DNA from: Basidiobolus meristosporus CBS 931.73
Lineage: Eukaryota > Basidiobolomycota > Basidiobolomycetes > Basidiobolales > Basidiobolaceae
DNA: 64,000 bases
NCBI GenBank assembly: GCA_002104905.1
Contig: MCFE01000250.1
Coordinates: forward strand, 50,503 to 114,502
Reading direction: 5' to 3'
Shown here: piece by piece, positions 11,827 to 25,525 of the stretch
How the letters are laid out: each line of letters begins with the position of its first letter
Numbering within the stretch: the first letter of the stretch is position 1
Notes under the pieces: model-generated
Databases searched by the model: none
What the model saw: the letters and a program-made list of their open reading frames with translations, nothing else
What the model was told of the DNA's origin: nothing
Position numbers and translations under genes: made by a program

Positions 11827-13277
11827 ATGAGTGAAAAGGTCAACACTGAAGCCACAGCCTCAAAGGTTATTAGTGAGGATGAGGTTGCCTTGTACGATCG
11901 TCAGATTCGTTTGTGGGGTTTAGAAGCACAACAGAGGTAAACCAACTAGTTGCCCATGAAAAATTAGCCTATCGTCTCAAAGTTTTCCAGAATGAGGAAT
12001 GCCTCCATCTTGATTGTCGGCCTCTCTGCGTTATCCAACGAAGTGTGCAAAAACCTTGTGCTTGCGGGAATCGGCTCGATCACCATAGTTGATGATAAAA
12101 GCGTAACACGAGAAGATTTGGGTGCGCAATTCTACATCTCTGAGGAAAGTGTTGGTAAAAATGTAAATAGTTCGTGGCTTCACTATATCCCGACTGGTGA
12201 TAGCAGACTCACTAGAATTCTGAGGTAGAGAGCGGAGTCAGCCGTGGAAGGCCTGCGGAATCTTAACCCACGCGTAAAGATAAATGTCCTTGCCGAGAAT
12301 ATTCAAACGCAGGCCGATGATTTCTTTACCGGATTTGAGATAGTCGTTCTTACGGAGTGCGATCTGGCCACTATGGTTGATTTGATATTTAGCCGACCCT
12401 TTCCGCTCGATGTTCTAACCTTGGCATTTGCGTTATTCAGAAACGTATCAACCGCCTCTGCCATCAAGCAGGAACCAAATTCTACAGTGCCGATACATAC
12501 GGGTTCTTTGGATACATCTTCTGTGATCTTGTCGAGCATGATTACATTGAGTACGCTGTTTTTAGTTGAGGTGCCTTGATTCTATCGTTATTCATACCGA
12601 ATTCCTCTTCCCAGAGATCGCAAGGAAACTACGGTGTCCAAGAACGAGGAGCCGGAGATTAAGCGAGTCAAGAAGAGCGAGGAATTTGTAAGCTTGGAAG
12701 CTGCCCTGTCCAAGAGCTGGAGCAATATGACCTTGCGTCAGATCAAAAAAAGAATCTCCCCCGTATTCTTTGGGATCCAGCGTATGTTACTTTTACGTAT
12801 GAGTGAGTGAAGTACCCGAGTCCTAAACCCCCACATTAGTCTTATGGCAGTTCCAAGAAGCGCATCAACGTCTCCCGACTCCTGAAGACACCGAAGAAAT
12901 CCTAAGTCTGCGGAACAGCTTCCTTCCGACTATCTCGGTGGATACATCGGTCCTAAGTGACGAATTTTTGACGTGCGTTTGCGCCATCTACATTCGCACG
13001 TATAACAACTCTAACCATTTGCTAAAGGACCTTGGTACTGAATGCGCGGGCTGATCTTACTCCTGTGTGCGCCATTGTCGGCGGTATATTGGCGCAGGAA
13101 ATCTTGAAGGTACTATCCGCCAAAGAGCTGCCAGTGAACAATTTCTTCTTGTATAACGGACTTGATGGTATGTTGATCATTCCAAACTCATGCACACCCA
13201 CTCTGACCAACACTTACCAACCTGTCGGAATAGGCACCGGGTTGGTGCACCAAGTCGAGCCAACCAAGGAGCAGTAG
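11827..13277 (+). CDS. AOS1: SUMO-activating enzyme subunit 1 (AOS1/SAE1)
   Basis: Non-catalytic half of the SUMO E1 heterodimer; pairs with UBA2 to adenylate SUMO in the nucleus. Exon 1 is 11827-11936 and exon 2 starts at 11991; several more short introns follow. Motifs: ALYDRQIRLWGLEAQ, ILIVGLSALSNEVCKNLVLA (degenerate nucleotide loop as in AOS1), EDLGAQFYISEESVGKN, NLNPRVK, then TYGFFGYIFCDLVEHDYIE and the C-terminal PVCAIVGGILAQEILK with NNFFLYNGLDG. The gene ends in VEPTKEQ. All exons join without frame breaks. It is convergent with the HAD gene, 97 bp apart. Confidence 0.9.
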
Positions 13278-13374
13278 TCGCTTCAATTTAGACCAAACGA
13301 CTGTTGAACATTCTCTATACATCTCAGCCTCATCCGTCCGGAATGAAACTGAGCAGTTTATTAAATAAATTTCT

Positions 13375-14546
13375 TCAAGAAAGGACCTTTTCGACATCTC
13401 CCTCATCGTGGATTTCACCGTTCTCCAGCTTGAAAACGGGAAGTTCAAACACTTCGGGGTCGAACTCTTCGAGGGAGGAATAGACGGCGACTGCTCCGCT
13501 ATCTCCGTCAACGCGGGAGCGAACGTTAGGATCAGGCACCCAGCATACCTGGAATTCCCTGAGGTTACTTCGTGGCCTAACTGCAAGATACATCATCGCG
13601 CTGAACTTACATGCATACCGGCAGCCAAGCCAGCCTCGACACCGTTAACAGAGTCTTCAAAGACCAAGCAATTCTCAGGAGCGGGGTTTCCGATCAGCTT
13701 GGCTGCTTCGATGAAAATGTCTGGTGCAGGCTTGCCATGCTTCACGCGAGGATCATCTCCGCAAATGATATGATCGAACAACTGGAACAACTCTTGGTTG
13801 CGGGAGGTTTTCAACAAAAAGTTCTCCTTATGGGAAGAGGTGGCAACCTGAAGATTTTGAAAGCATTACATCACAGTGGCCATGGTGATGATTAGACGTG
13901 ATAGTGGGATACGTACCACCATGGGAATCCCGTGATCTTTCAAATAACGCAGGAGTTTCTAAACCGCACAAAACGTCAAAAAGACCGCTCGCCGTTGAGC
14001 TTTCCAAAAGATTTACCTCGACACCTGGAAGGGGCTTGACCAAAGGAAATTTCTCTTCCTGAGCTTGAGCGTTAATAGAAGTGTTTTTTACAGGCCTGGA
14101 AAAACCAATTCTCACATACTTCCAATCTTTTTTTCTCGGCAATGTATTGCTCAGGGGTCAAAGGGAGCTGCAGCTCGGTAATGATAATATTGGTGGACTA
14201 AACGGAATGCAGTTTAGTATTCAAGAACGTGTCGAGAGTCTGCATGATTGCAACAAACATCTTGCATGGTGCGGCCCATGCAACGCATCTTGATGTCCCA
14301 AGTGAATTCTTTTCCATTCCCAGAGCCATGCGTTCTAACGATTTCCTCTGTGGAAGAGAAAGTTCAATACAAGCGAGTACACGTGTTATGCGATGGAATG
14401 GTTTCTTACGGGTAACTTCGGTATACACTCTCTCGGTGTCCTATGATGGAAGGTTAGGCTCAAAATATCTCTGTGCGCAGAATACGTAGAGAACACACGA
14501 GAAGCAAACCGTCCATATCGAAAATACAATGGGTAATCTTGGGCAT
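13375..14546 (-). CDS. HAD-superfamily phosphatase, pseudouridine-5'-phosphatase-like
   Basis: Haloacid-dehalogenase hydrolase closest to HDHD1/pseudouridine-5'-phosphatase or GPP1/DOG-type phosphatases. The start is MPKITHCIFDMDGLLLDTER with the nucleophile DxD. At least six short introns (about 55-75 bp) interrupt it, which is why no single long ORF is seen. Later motifs: MGRTMQDV, LQLPLTPEQYIAE, VKPLPGVE, KTSRNQELFQLFDHIICGDD, GKPAPDIF, LVFEDSVNGVEAGLAAGMHV (motif IV acidic residues) and CWVPDPNV. Exon joins were inferred by splice sites and family alignment. The precise substrate is uncertain. Confidence 0.85.
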
Positions 14547-14956
14547 CTTCGAAACTGTCACGGGAATGGCACAGAACCAGGTTGATAATAAAGTTCGGGA
14601 ATTGAACACTATACACGAACAAGTCGCAGATATGCCGGCCAAAAGCACCCTAAAATAAAATAATTTGAAAATCTGGTGACCAGATTCCAGCATTCAATAG
14701 AACCGCATACTGGAAACAGTCAATGAACGCAAAGATGGAATCCACTGGGAAACCAGTTAAAACGGGATGACAATACCAGTATTTTGTAAGCAGTCTCAAG
14801 TACATTTCCATGTTTTCCTTGTATTCGCACACATAATGTGACCTATGGAGGGAATATTCAAAAGGAAAAAAAGGATGTCTTATATAATATAACTCTATCC
14901 ACTTTGGATTTTGAAACTAGACCAAGCTCATTCTTGACTCGCTTCCTCAGTGCACA
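14547..14956. promoter_or_regulatory. Divergent promoter region, HAD phosphatase / HMG gene
   Basis: About 410 bp between two divergent start codons. It is AT-rich near 14870-14890 with a TATATAATATAA-like stretch about 75 bp upstream of the HMG start, a plausible TATA region. Nothing else stands out. Confidence 0.45.
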
Positions 14957-15775
14957 ATGAGCAGCATACCGTCTTTTGAAACTTACTCGGGAGTCCCGGA
15001 GTATATCGTAACGCACAAGTCGGAACACCCTCCTGTTGCCTTTCCTTCTCTCAACAATACTGTTTCTATTGCACTTTGCCTTGATGAAGCACCGCATTTC
15101 TTTAACACTCCTGAGACCACGAGTGTGAGCTCTCCAACTACCCCAGCACCACAAATCCCTATTGAAGGAGAGTTTTTCGTTGTTCCAAAGGGTTTCGTGC
15201 CTCTACTCATGGTGGATACGCTCACCTCGGTGGTGGAATATAACTTTCCACCTGAAAATATCCCACTGACACAGCCTACCTTTGCCAACCCCATTTACCC
15301 TGCCACTCAAATAGCACCTTTTATTCCCTCTAGACAAGTGCCCCAACCTTCCCCAAACCCAACTGCTACTCAAGCAAAGCCTGCAAAGGCTAAGAAAACA
15401 CCACGCCCGACCAATGCCTTCATACTCTTCCGTCGAGAAAACCACGGGAGGATATTTCAGCAGAACCCATATTTGTCCAACAACGACGTCTCGAAGACTT
15501 TGGGTAAAGAATGGAAAGCGCTACCGGAATCTGAGAAGGAGATATACCGACAGAAGGCCAAAAGCCTCCAACAGGAACATCAAGAGAAGTACCCAGATTA
15601 TAAATTTACCCCACAGCCTAACCGTCGCAAGCGCACCAAACCGGATACCGCCTCAGATACATACGATGGATCCGGTCATGCCTCTTACGTAGAATCCGCC
15701 GAGCCCAAGGCCACCCACACATTACATAACCCATTCCACATCTTCTATATCCCTAAAGTGGCCAATTCTAGCTGA
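14957..15775 (+). CDS. MATA-type HMG-box transcription factor
   Basis: Single-exon 272-aa nuclear DNA-binding protein. Residues about 150-225 form one HMG box: TPRPTNAFILFRRENHGRIF, NPYLSNNDVSKTLGKEWKAL, IYRQKAKSLQQEHQEKYPDY, followed by a basic NRRKRTK tail. The NAFILFR start, the LSNN-SK-LG centre and the YPDYKFTP end are hallmarks of fungal mating-type HMG proteins (MAT1-2-1/Mat-Mc, sexM/sexP class). The N-terminal 145 residues are Pro/Thr-rich and unlike known domains. Neighbours do not match the sexM/P locus (no triose-phosphate transporter or RNA helicase), so a sex-determining role is not shown. Confidence 0.87.
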   Translation: MSSIPSFETYSGVPEYIVTHKSEHPPVAFPSLNNTVSIALCLDEAPHFFNTPETTSVSSPTTPAPQIPIEGEFFVVPKGFVPLLMVDTLTSVVEYNFPPENIPLTQPTFANPIYPATQIAPFIPSRQVPQPSPNPTATQAKPAKAKKTPRPTNAFILFRRENHGRIFQQNPYLSNNDVSKTLGKEWKALPESEKEIYRQKAKSLQQEHQEKYPDYKFTPQPNRRKRTKPDTASDTYDGSGHASYVESAEPKATHTLHNPFHIFYIPKVANSS

Positions 15776-16351
15776 GAGTGACTGTGACCAGGTGTTTGCT
15801 TGATACGGGCCTTTTCTGGTAGATGACAATAGCTTTGCACGCCGCCTCAACAATATCCACTTTTTGAGCGAACAATCGGGTGGCCTTTTTTGGAGTTATA
15901 CAAATTTGCAATTCTTTTTCCTATTGGTTGGCTTGCACCAATCAGGCTTGGTACTGATGCTTATGGATCTACGCAGGGATGATTGGTCTCCAGTAGGATG
16001 CCATCACTCCACTAGACATTGTTTACCTTTCTTTCACCACCAACTGTATACAAATCAATTAAATTATGACAAGCCGGCACAATAGCTGTAGACCACCCTC
16101 ACACTTACCGCATTAATAAATAGTTGGTTAAATCATTGTCTGTTGTGTATTGATTTGTATGAAGATTAATCCAATTTAGCCATCAATTCAAGGGTGTGTT
16201 GACATGAACAATGTGTGCGATAAGAGTAGTCACAGAACGGTGGTTGCTCCATTTTTCTTCCCTATTGAATGCGCCCTAATCCGCTGTATACCCACCACCC
16301 CCCAGCAACTTGTAATCTTTCGCCCCAGAGCCCACTTTATTTGTTGAAAGG
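15776..16351. other. Intergenic, 3' end of HMG gene and kinase promoter
   Basis: About 575 bp with AT-rich stretches and a C-rich run near 16290-16300 that precedes the kinase start. No further gene recognised. Confidence 0.4.
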
Positions 16352-19300
16352 ATGCGCATCTCTCCGCCGCAGCCATCTTCTCCTGCAGTGTTGAGAAACC
16401 AAAAGCCGTTCTCCCCTCCAGAGAATGGACAGAGTGCCTCCCGCCGGCCACTCCCTATACCACCTGTGCAGGAGAAGCATCTTTCCAAATCGTTCAGCCA
16501 GACGCCGTCATCTACGCGAAGCATGGGAACCAACTCCTCTCATCAACTTCCAAAGATCCCCTCGAACAAGCCAAGATTTGATTTTAGAGAATCCTCCTTC
16601 ACGGCCAACCTAAGCGCCGATTCCTCTCCAACCAGTGTGTCAAAGACCCAGGGTAATTTTTCTCCTATTTTTCCCGATTCTCACTCCAACAGAGAAGCGC
16701 TTGACCTGCCACCTAGCTACAACCAACGATAGCATTCTAACGCTTGGGTCCCTTTCTTCTGAAGACTCCCAGTATTCCCATGATTGCTCTATGCCTCGTA
16801 ATAACCTTCAAGCTTACAACCTGTAGATTTGCCTGGAAGCCAGCGTGCCTCGCTTGGTGGTCTAAAGACTTCCAATAACCCACCCGCGGCAAAGCCCACA
16901 AGGACTTCGTTGTTCGTCCCAAAATCCACTTCAAAGCCAAATAGGTTGGTGAAATATGTACCTGCCGATCTTGCAAGGTTTTTTCGTATATTTACCAGAA
17001 TTGTAGTCAACAAGAAGAGGTTGGAGGCATGGAGTTGGGCAGCAGCCCCTCTGTCAACCGTGGCCTAGGGAACAACCCATCTGGTATAGCAACATTGGGG
17101 AAAGTCTACTCGGGGACGGGCCAGTCGATCGTAAGTGTTGATTCATTCTACGCAAACCAGGCTTCGAATTTTTCAATTGAATGTTTTCATAATGCGGATA
17201 GATACGATCCAATCTAACCCAATATTCCCTAAACAGAAGGCGAAGGCGTCGGAGCCGGATTTCTTGCAAAAAGGCAAACCCCATGGGTTTGGGAGCCCTT
17301 CTGTGTTCACCAGGCTACGCGCCAATTCCCATTCACAGATCGACCCTAAATCCACCAAGCCAAGCCTTTCCAGATCCAACTTGAACGGCAAGAGCGCTCA
17401 TTTCCCGACCCCTAACGGATCTCCAAAGTCGCTTGGAAAGGAGAAAACGAAGCCAGAGAAGCCATCACGAAGCGCGGGGAGAGCGCATCCAATTGGCAGT
17501 AGTAGTGATCAATCTAAGCTCTCAACCCCGCCCAAAAGCACCCACACCAAAGGTGCTACTAACGTGAAGCCCGGCGCGGATGCAACAATGGCCGACGGAC
17601 CGACAAACCTGCTGCAGGCGCAGTATCACACCAGCGCCACCGATACCAAGCCATCCTTTAAAAAGGTAACACCTGGCTCTACTAATTCGATTCAACCCCG
17701 TTTACTCACACATTCTCCTGCAAAGTATATCGGACCTACCACACCCTCCGCTTCGAACATTGCTCGCAAGAACCTGACACCCAAGGCTTCACCTACAGCT
17801 AGCCCAATCACAAGCAACTCGGAGCTTCGGAAAAGCGCCAGCAATACCAACGGCAATGCATACCCGAATCACCACGCGTCCTCACCCCAGACGGCAAGCG
17901 GCAATGACTCATTACCAACACCGTCGAAGCTGGCTCAAAGTAAACTACGCTCTACTCCGAACAAGATGAAGCCAACGAAGTCTTCTGGCATCGGCTCAGA
18001 ACTAAGTGGCTCAACGATGAGAGACTCGCCATTGGCCAGCGAAACCAAATCATCCTTGGGTCTAACCAACATCAAAGTCCCTTCCACAAGCGGTAAAGGC
18101 CACTCGATGATCTCCACCCCAGTAAAGGAGATGGTGGCAAAAAGCGGGAAACCGTTTTCCAACCAATCGCCCATCGGAGGGAAATCAAACCCCTCCAGCC
18201 GTACGTCGAGTGTGCAAGACATCTCGGGGGTAGACCGCTCGATGAGCAGCCTGGAGATTTCCACCAAGGCCATGGACCCACTTACCGTCCTGAAGGCAAA
18301 CGTCCACAAGCTAAGCCTATACGAGCGCGGCGAGATCCTCGAATACCCACGGATCTACTTCTACGGCGAGAACATTGTCAAGAAACCAGTGAAAGGGGAC
18401 GGAAACACCAACTTCGGGTACGATGACGAACGTGGCGACTACCAAATCGTGCTGCACGACCATTTGATCTATCGCTACGAAGTTCTCGAGATCCTCGGCA
18501 AAGGCTCCTTCGGCCAGGTCATCAAAGCGTTCGACCACAAAACCGACCAAGTGGTGGCCATCAAGATGATTCGGAACAAGTCTCGCTTTCACACCCAGGC
18601 CTTGATCGAGGTCAAGATCCTAGAGTCGATTCGGAAATGGGTCAGTCATTTGGTTACCTGCATGTTGCCTTGAATGTATGAACTGATTTGAAATCTAGGA
18701 TCCGGATGATGCGCACAACCTGGTCCACATGCACGATCACTTCTACTTTCGAAACCATCTGTGCATCGCCTTCGAACTGCTCAGCATCAACCTCTACGAA
18801 TTCATCAAGAGCAACTCCTTCAAAGGCTGCAGCATCAACCTGATCCGCCGCTTCACCATCCAAATCATCCGCGCGCTGACCCTCCTCTCAAAGCATCGAG
18901 TGATCCATTGCGACCTGAAACCCGAAAACATCCTGCTGAAGTCGACGAGTAAGAGTGCGATCAAAGTGATCGACCTGGGCAGCAGCTGTCTGGAAACCGA
19001 ACGTGTGTATACGTACATTCAGAGCAGGTTCTATCGCTCCCCAGGAGGTGATACTTGGAATGCCGTATAGCATGGCAATCGACATGTGGAGCCTAGGGTG
19101 TATACTAGGTGAACTCTATACCGGATACCCACTATTCCCAGGCGAAAATGAGAAAGAACAGTTGAGCTGTATACTGGAGATCCTTGGAGTTCCTGCCCAG
19201 AGCATGGTTGATAGATGCAGTCGGAGGTCGACCTTTTTTGAATCTGGACGGCACACCCAAGGTGGTGATCAACTCCAAGGGGAAGCGGCGCTATCCGGGG

Positions 19301-19762
19301 ACGAGACCGCTGACGCAAGTGTTAAAATGCACCGACGAGCCCTTCTTGGACTTCATTACCCGGTGCCTCGAGTGGGATCCAGAAAAGCGGATTAAACCGG
19401 ATGAAGCAATGCAGCACCGTTGGATTCAAGCGACCAGCAACGACGCCCGCCTCGTACAGCCCCGATCAACCACCCCCCGCACCAACAGCAACCCTACTAC
19501 GCCACAGCACAGTCGCAAACTTCCTGCGAAGAGTTCCAAGGATTTCAAATACACGAGCCCCCACGTCACCCCATGTGCATCTAGAAACCAAGCTGAGAGC
19601 GCCAGTGCACCAATCAGCAGAACATCAAGGCGAATTCGACTTACACCTACGATGTTGCGCGCAAGCATACCTCGCACTCCTACACCCACACCTGACAGCT
19701 TTCATTCACCCATCAACGATACACCCCTTAACGCCATCTATGCTCACTATTCCATAGAGTAA
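16352..19762 (+). CDS. DYRK-family protein kinase (Pom1/DYRK2-like), two frame breaks
   Basis: Dual-specificity tyrosine-regulated kinase; S. pombe Pom1 of this class controls cell polarity and size. The first about 600 codons are Ser/Pro/Thr-rich, spread over several short exons whose joins I cannot fix exactly (16352 onward; main exon about 17237-18633). Then come the NAPA-like segment [44 protein letters not shown], an intron after [35 protein letters not shown] (usual DFGSSC) and the activation loop [12 protein letters not shown]. Two single extra bases break the frame: near 19043-19046 (before [19 protein letters not shown]) and in the T6 run 19234-19239 (before [16 protein letters not shown]). 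The frame then runs to the stop at 19762. Confidence 0.85.
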
Positions 19763-20120
19763 TAACATAAACCACCCAGCCATACCGTAACCAACCTAAT
19801 GAGCACCGCCCACTCCCACCACCATGTAGATACTAGTTCACATTACGCATGTGGATGCCGTATTTATCCTAGCCACCAACGCCGCTCCGGGGGAGGGGAA
19901 GCCAACATCAAATAGTGTACTTCTTATTACATTTAACCGTGAATAAAGCGAGACTGCGTAGTTGGCACCACAAGTTTGGATCAACATATTTATTGCAATA
20001 TGACCGGGTTAGATCAAAAAAGGGGGGAGTAGCAGAGAATACGATTACAAGCACAATGACGGTATATACATATCTTGGAAGACCATTGGAAAGTAGGGAA
20101 ATTCGCCATCAAGACATAAT
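19763..20120. other. Convergent intergenic spacer, kinase / histone H3
   Basis: About 360 bp between two 3' ends. Presumably both 3' UTRs. AT-rich around 19910-20010. No gene seen. Confidence 0.45.
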
Positions 20121-20570
<450 letters not shown>

Positions 20571-20591
20571 TCAGAAGTGGTCTTGGGTTGG

Positions 20592-20603
20592 GCTTATATA
20601 TGC
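20592..20603 (-). promoter_or_regulatory. TATA box of the histone H3 gene
   Basis: On the minus strand the sequence reads GGCATATATAAGCCC about 60-65 bp upstream of the H3 start codon, a good TATA element for a strongly expressed histone gene. Confidence 0.6.
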
Positions 20604-21164
20604 CGCAACCCATGGTACCACTATGCGCTCTTGTTATGCAGAAATGATCCAAGTTTACTTAACAAAATCCAAAAGTTCGTGTTCCAGCGTTCACCGATCC
20701 GTGGTGAGTTCGTGTAATGTCATCGCTTCTCATCATTGAAAATCCGCGACCTTCCGCCCTTTTTGCCTCGGGCCAATGGCTGCACAGAACACGGTGACTA
20801 TTAGTTGAATTTCTCAGTCTACAAGGTCACTGCATCCTCCAATCACCGCTGTGAATCGGGTGGAACTTGACTTCCGTTGCCTTTAATTTCTATTTCCATT
20901 CTGATTCGTAAATGACGTATGGAGATCTTGATCTCCTGCTCAGCAAAAATTGGCTCCCGCTCAACCTGCCGCAATCTCTGCTTTACGATATTCGAGATTG
21001 GTAGTTCTTTCATAAAATTACTCATCAAATTCCCGCAATCTCCCCCAATCTCGTTATTATCATATAGCTTAGATGCTTGGACAGATGGCTCATTAGCAAT
21101 CAGTTTATTTACAATGAAAATAGTAGACAATGGATATATCTATATACTACAGGATGAGTTGAGC
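20604..21164. other. Intergenic, H3 upstream region and CWC24 3' side
   Basis: About 560 bp. It presumably contains the remaining H3 promoter and the 3' UTR of the CWC24-like gene. No gene recognised. Confidence 0.4.
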
Positions 21165-22240
<1,076 letters not shown>

Positions 22241-22589
22241 AGGGAGTCAATTGTTATTCGGGCTCCCGTTCTGCAACCACACCTTTTTATACCCAAATGT
22301 CCACCAAATTTGTTGGCTCTTGAGTCTGGTGATGTATAGGATTTGTCATGGATCACAATCTAAATCCAATTCCTTCGATTCAATTCAATTCATGAAATCT
22401 CCGATGAATTTTTTTTAAAACTAGATTAGTGGAAACAGGAATGGATTTGAATGCTAGCATGGCATCCAGAAATTTTCCATACAAAAAAAAATCCACCAGC
22501 CGCTAGAAAAAAAAGAAATATCTTAGGGTTGATAGATGTTGAGTAGTCAACAGACTGGAAGCTAGACTAAACTAAACAACCAAACCAAC
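22241..22589. promoter_or_regulatory. Divergent promoter region, CWC24 / BFR2
   Basis: About 350 bp between two divergent RNA-processing genes. It holds A-runs near 22485 and 22508 and T-runs near 22410. No specific element is assigned. Confidence 0.4.
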
Positions 22590-24822
22590 ATGCCATCCAA
22601 ACGTGAGTCTAAATAGTTCCTTATGCTGCCCATTCCTCTCGAAGAAGTGTATTAACCATATCACGTTGTCCAAAAGGTACCGTGAAAAGAACTTTAGGGG
22701 AGAAATTAGCGGATTTGGCCAACCCTCGACCAAAAGGTAAATACATGGGTGCTTCTGTGCAGGCAAAAGTGTCCGAGGTTCGTTACTGACCCGACGGATT
22801 TGGTGGCTTCTAGATTTGGATCCCGAGAATTATGACTTTGCCACTGGAGATCAACAGGCGAACTCCGACAGTGAGATTTCGGATATTTCTGAGGACGAAG
22901 CCTCTCGCGAGCATTACGTCAAAGTTGGGTAGGGTTTTTTGGATCGGCTTAGGATGTCGTCTTCGTCCGGAGATATCTAACCCTTTTTCTTCGAACTTTA
23001 TAGGCAAAGCAAACTGCGTAACCAAAACTTTGTCTTGAACGACCCAAAGTATGCAGGAAAGAGAAGCAGCAGAAGCACCTTGTTCGACGACGAAGCCGAG
23101 GAAGAAGGTGATGATGATGGTGAAGAGGAGGAGGACGAAGAGGAGGAGGGTGAGGAAGAGGTTGCCGTGGATTCCGATGACGATTTTGGCAGCGATCCTC
23201 TCCCTGAAGATGAGGAGCTTGAATTCGACGATAGCGACCTGGGTGAATCCCAAGATGGCTCTGAGCAAGACTCCGAGGCACTTGAAGATACAAGCTCAGA
23301 AGAGGTAGAATTCTCACATCTATCCTATCTGTACAAAATAGTACTAAACGAGAGAAAACAAACAGGACGAGGAGGTTGATGACTATGAACAAGACGAAAA
23401 GCTTCAAGAGGAGCTCCAGAAAATCCAAGAGGATGAGAAGTGAGTAAACCCACAGCGCCTGGCGGAAAATGCTCGTTTCTAACGGAGTGCTTTTCAGATC
23501 ACTTTTGAAGAATATCACCCAGAGTGCTAAATCCGATGTGGAGAAGGGCCAACACGTCAAAAACCAATTGGTGAGTGTTTATCTGTAGATTTGCATGTGC
23601 TGCTTTTGCTCAATGTCTTTTGATAGCACATCTGGGAAGGTCTTCTTGACCTCAGAATCCGTATCCAAAAGTCCATCAACTCTGCAAACAAACTTCCACA
23701 GGTAGCTTTTATTTTCTGGCCAGTGCGTCGATCACCATTTAATGGTTGTAACGTCGTAGCATGATATCTACCCCGAATTCTGTACACCCGAATCCAACTT
23801 GGCAGTCGAGGAAGCCAAAACTGAAGTTAGAGAGCTCATGGACTCTCTTCTCGATATCAGAACAGTAAGTGAGATTCCTGTCGAGCCATTCCTCCGTAAC
23901 TAATACTAAGGTGTCTTGGATATAGTCGTTATATGAGCGCAATCCTATGATCGAGTTCAAGCCATCGGAGTTCCAAAACCGCAAGAGAGCTTTGGAGAGT
24001 GAAGATGATGACTACGCCTTAGCTTTGTGGAAAGATATTGACGGGATCAACCGCAAGTAAGTTGGAGTCGATATGATGATCTACAAGGATCAGAGCTAAC
24101 GGTCACCTCAGAATGGTTTCTTATCGCGATGAGACACTTGAGAAATGGAGCAACAAAGTTCAGATCGCCTCTGGCATTCCTCTGAACAAGAAGTTCAAAT
24201 CCTTGAATCAAGGAATCATGCAGCAGGTCAACCAGCTTCTATCTGACAGAGAGCGCCTGGTTAAAAGAACCCAGCTGCAAGCGTGGGGAATACAACATCC
24301 TTGGAAAAGAGGAGGAGAAGACCGAGGTGAAAGAAGAGCTTCTTCCTGAAGAGCTCAAGGAGCTTAGCAACAAGGACGAACATCTTTCGAACCATGACTC
24401 TGAAGTCTTCGACGATACCGACTTCTACCAGCAATTGCTTCGTGAGCTGATCGAGAGCAAAATGGTTGATTCCAGTAAGTGATCCATCCCAACTGTAGAA
24501 CTGCAAAGGGCCACCACTAACTGTTGTTCTCGCATTAGACGACCCTGTAGCTTTGGGTATGAGATGGGCCGCTATCAAACAAACCAAGCAAAAGAAGAAG
24601 AAGGTTGACACCAGAGCCAGTAAAGGCCGTAAGCTTAGATACCATGTGCACGAGAAATTGCAAGGCTTCATGGTTCCTATCCCCACCGGGACATGGCACG
24701 AGGAAATGGTTGACGAGCTGTACGCATCTCTTTTGGGAAGGCGTGTGGCTCCTACCAGCATGGAGAATGATGAAGAAAACGAAGTGGAGCCAACGAATGA
24801 CGGACTCAAAATTTTCGGATAA
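22590..24822 (+). CDS. BFR2: BFR2/AATF-like ribosome biogenesis protein, one frame break
   Basis: Nucleolar protein of the AATF/Che-1/Bfr2 family needed for small-subunit processome function. Around ten short exons start with MPSKRTVKRTLGEKLADL and NYDFATGDQ. A long Asp/Glu-rich acidic region occupies about 23085-23300. The AATF core (HIWEGLLDLRIRIQKSIN, ALWKDIDGINRK, MVSYRDETLEKWSNKVQIAS) and the C-terminal TRAUB region (DTDFYQQLLRELIES, ASKGRKLRYHVHEKLQGFMV) follow. At the G4 run 24285-24288 one extra G shifts the frame; with three G the protein reads LQAWEYNILGKEEEK and continues. Likely an assembly indel. Confidence 0.88.
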
Positions 24823-25030
24823 CTTGATTCCACACTATGCATATAGAACTTCATGTATCAACCATAGAATGACTTTTCAGAAATTATAGTATATCGCGCA
24901 ATAAAATAACTAATATGTAGTATAACTGATCTGTTCAATTTCCGAACCAATTTCCATTTTCTCTGATTTCAGGGGATTTCTTTTTGGATAAGTTCGTGCG
25001 CTCCATCACCAACCAGCCTTGTTCCGAACC

Positions 25031-25525
25031 ATGTCAGCTTACGAACAGACGGTGAAGGGCTCCCTCAAGCTCAAGGGCGAGGGAATCTTGAAGTAGACTT
25101 CTGCTGTATCCTCCTTCTTTAGTGTACATTCGCCTTACTTTTCGCTTGTGTTAGGAAAAAGAAGAAAAAGAAGGACAAGAAGCTCTTAGAGGCCTTGGAA
25201 AATGCTGAGGCCGAATCCTCCGTACCTGTGAGAACAAAAACCGCTGCGGAGCTGAAGTATGAAGCTGTACAGAAGAAACGCGTATGTATTCGTTCTTCCC
25301 CTCGTTGCTTTAGATCATACTAAATTGCTTCACTCACCTCTAGCAACAAGAAAAGATTGCTCAAGCCGCAACCAGGTCCCACAAGGAGAAAGTCGCAGTA
25401 AGTTGAGCGCGCGCATACACGCATACAATGAGTGAAACTGACCGAGTTGCATTTTCCAGGAATTCAACGCCAAATTGGAGAGCCTTTCAGAGCATTACGA
25501 CATTCCCAAAGTTGGACCGGGCTAA
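25031..25525 (+). CDS. FAM32A-like protein
   Basis: Small, lysine-rich nuclear protein of about 105 aa. Human FAM32A is a component of the catalytic spliceosome. Four exons: MSAYEQTVKGSLKLKGEGIL, a Lys run, EALENAEAESSVPVRTKTAA, QEKIAQAATRSHKEKVA and the conserved end EFNAKLESLSEHYDIPKVGP. The C-terminal EHYDIPKV and the N-terminal AYE--KG-LKLKG are family hallmarks. Introns of about 50-60 bp with good GT-AG ends. Confidence 0.88.

Noticed and set aside
19020-19060. A tiny intron in the kinase activation segment
   Set aside because: No GT-AG pair of realistic size exists; removing a single G restores the conserved RSPEVILG reading.
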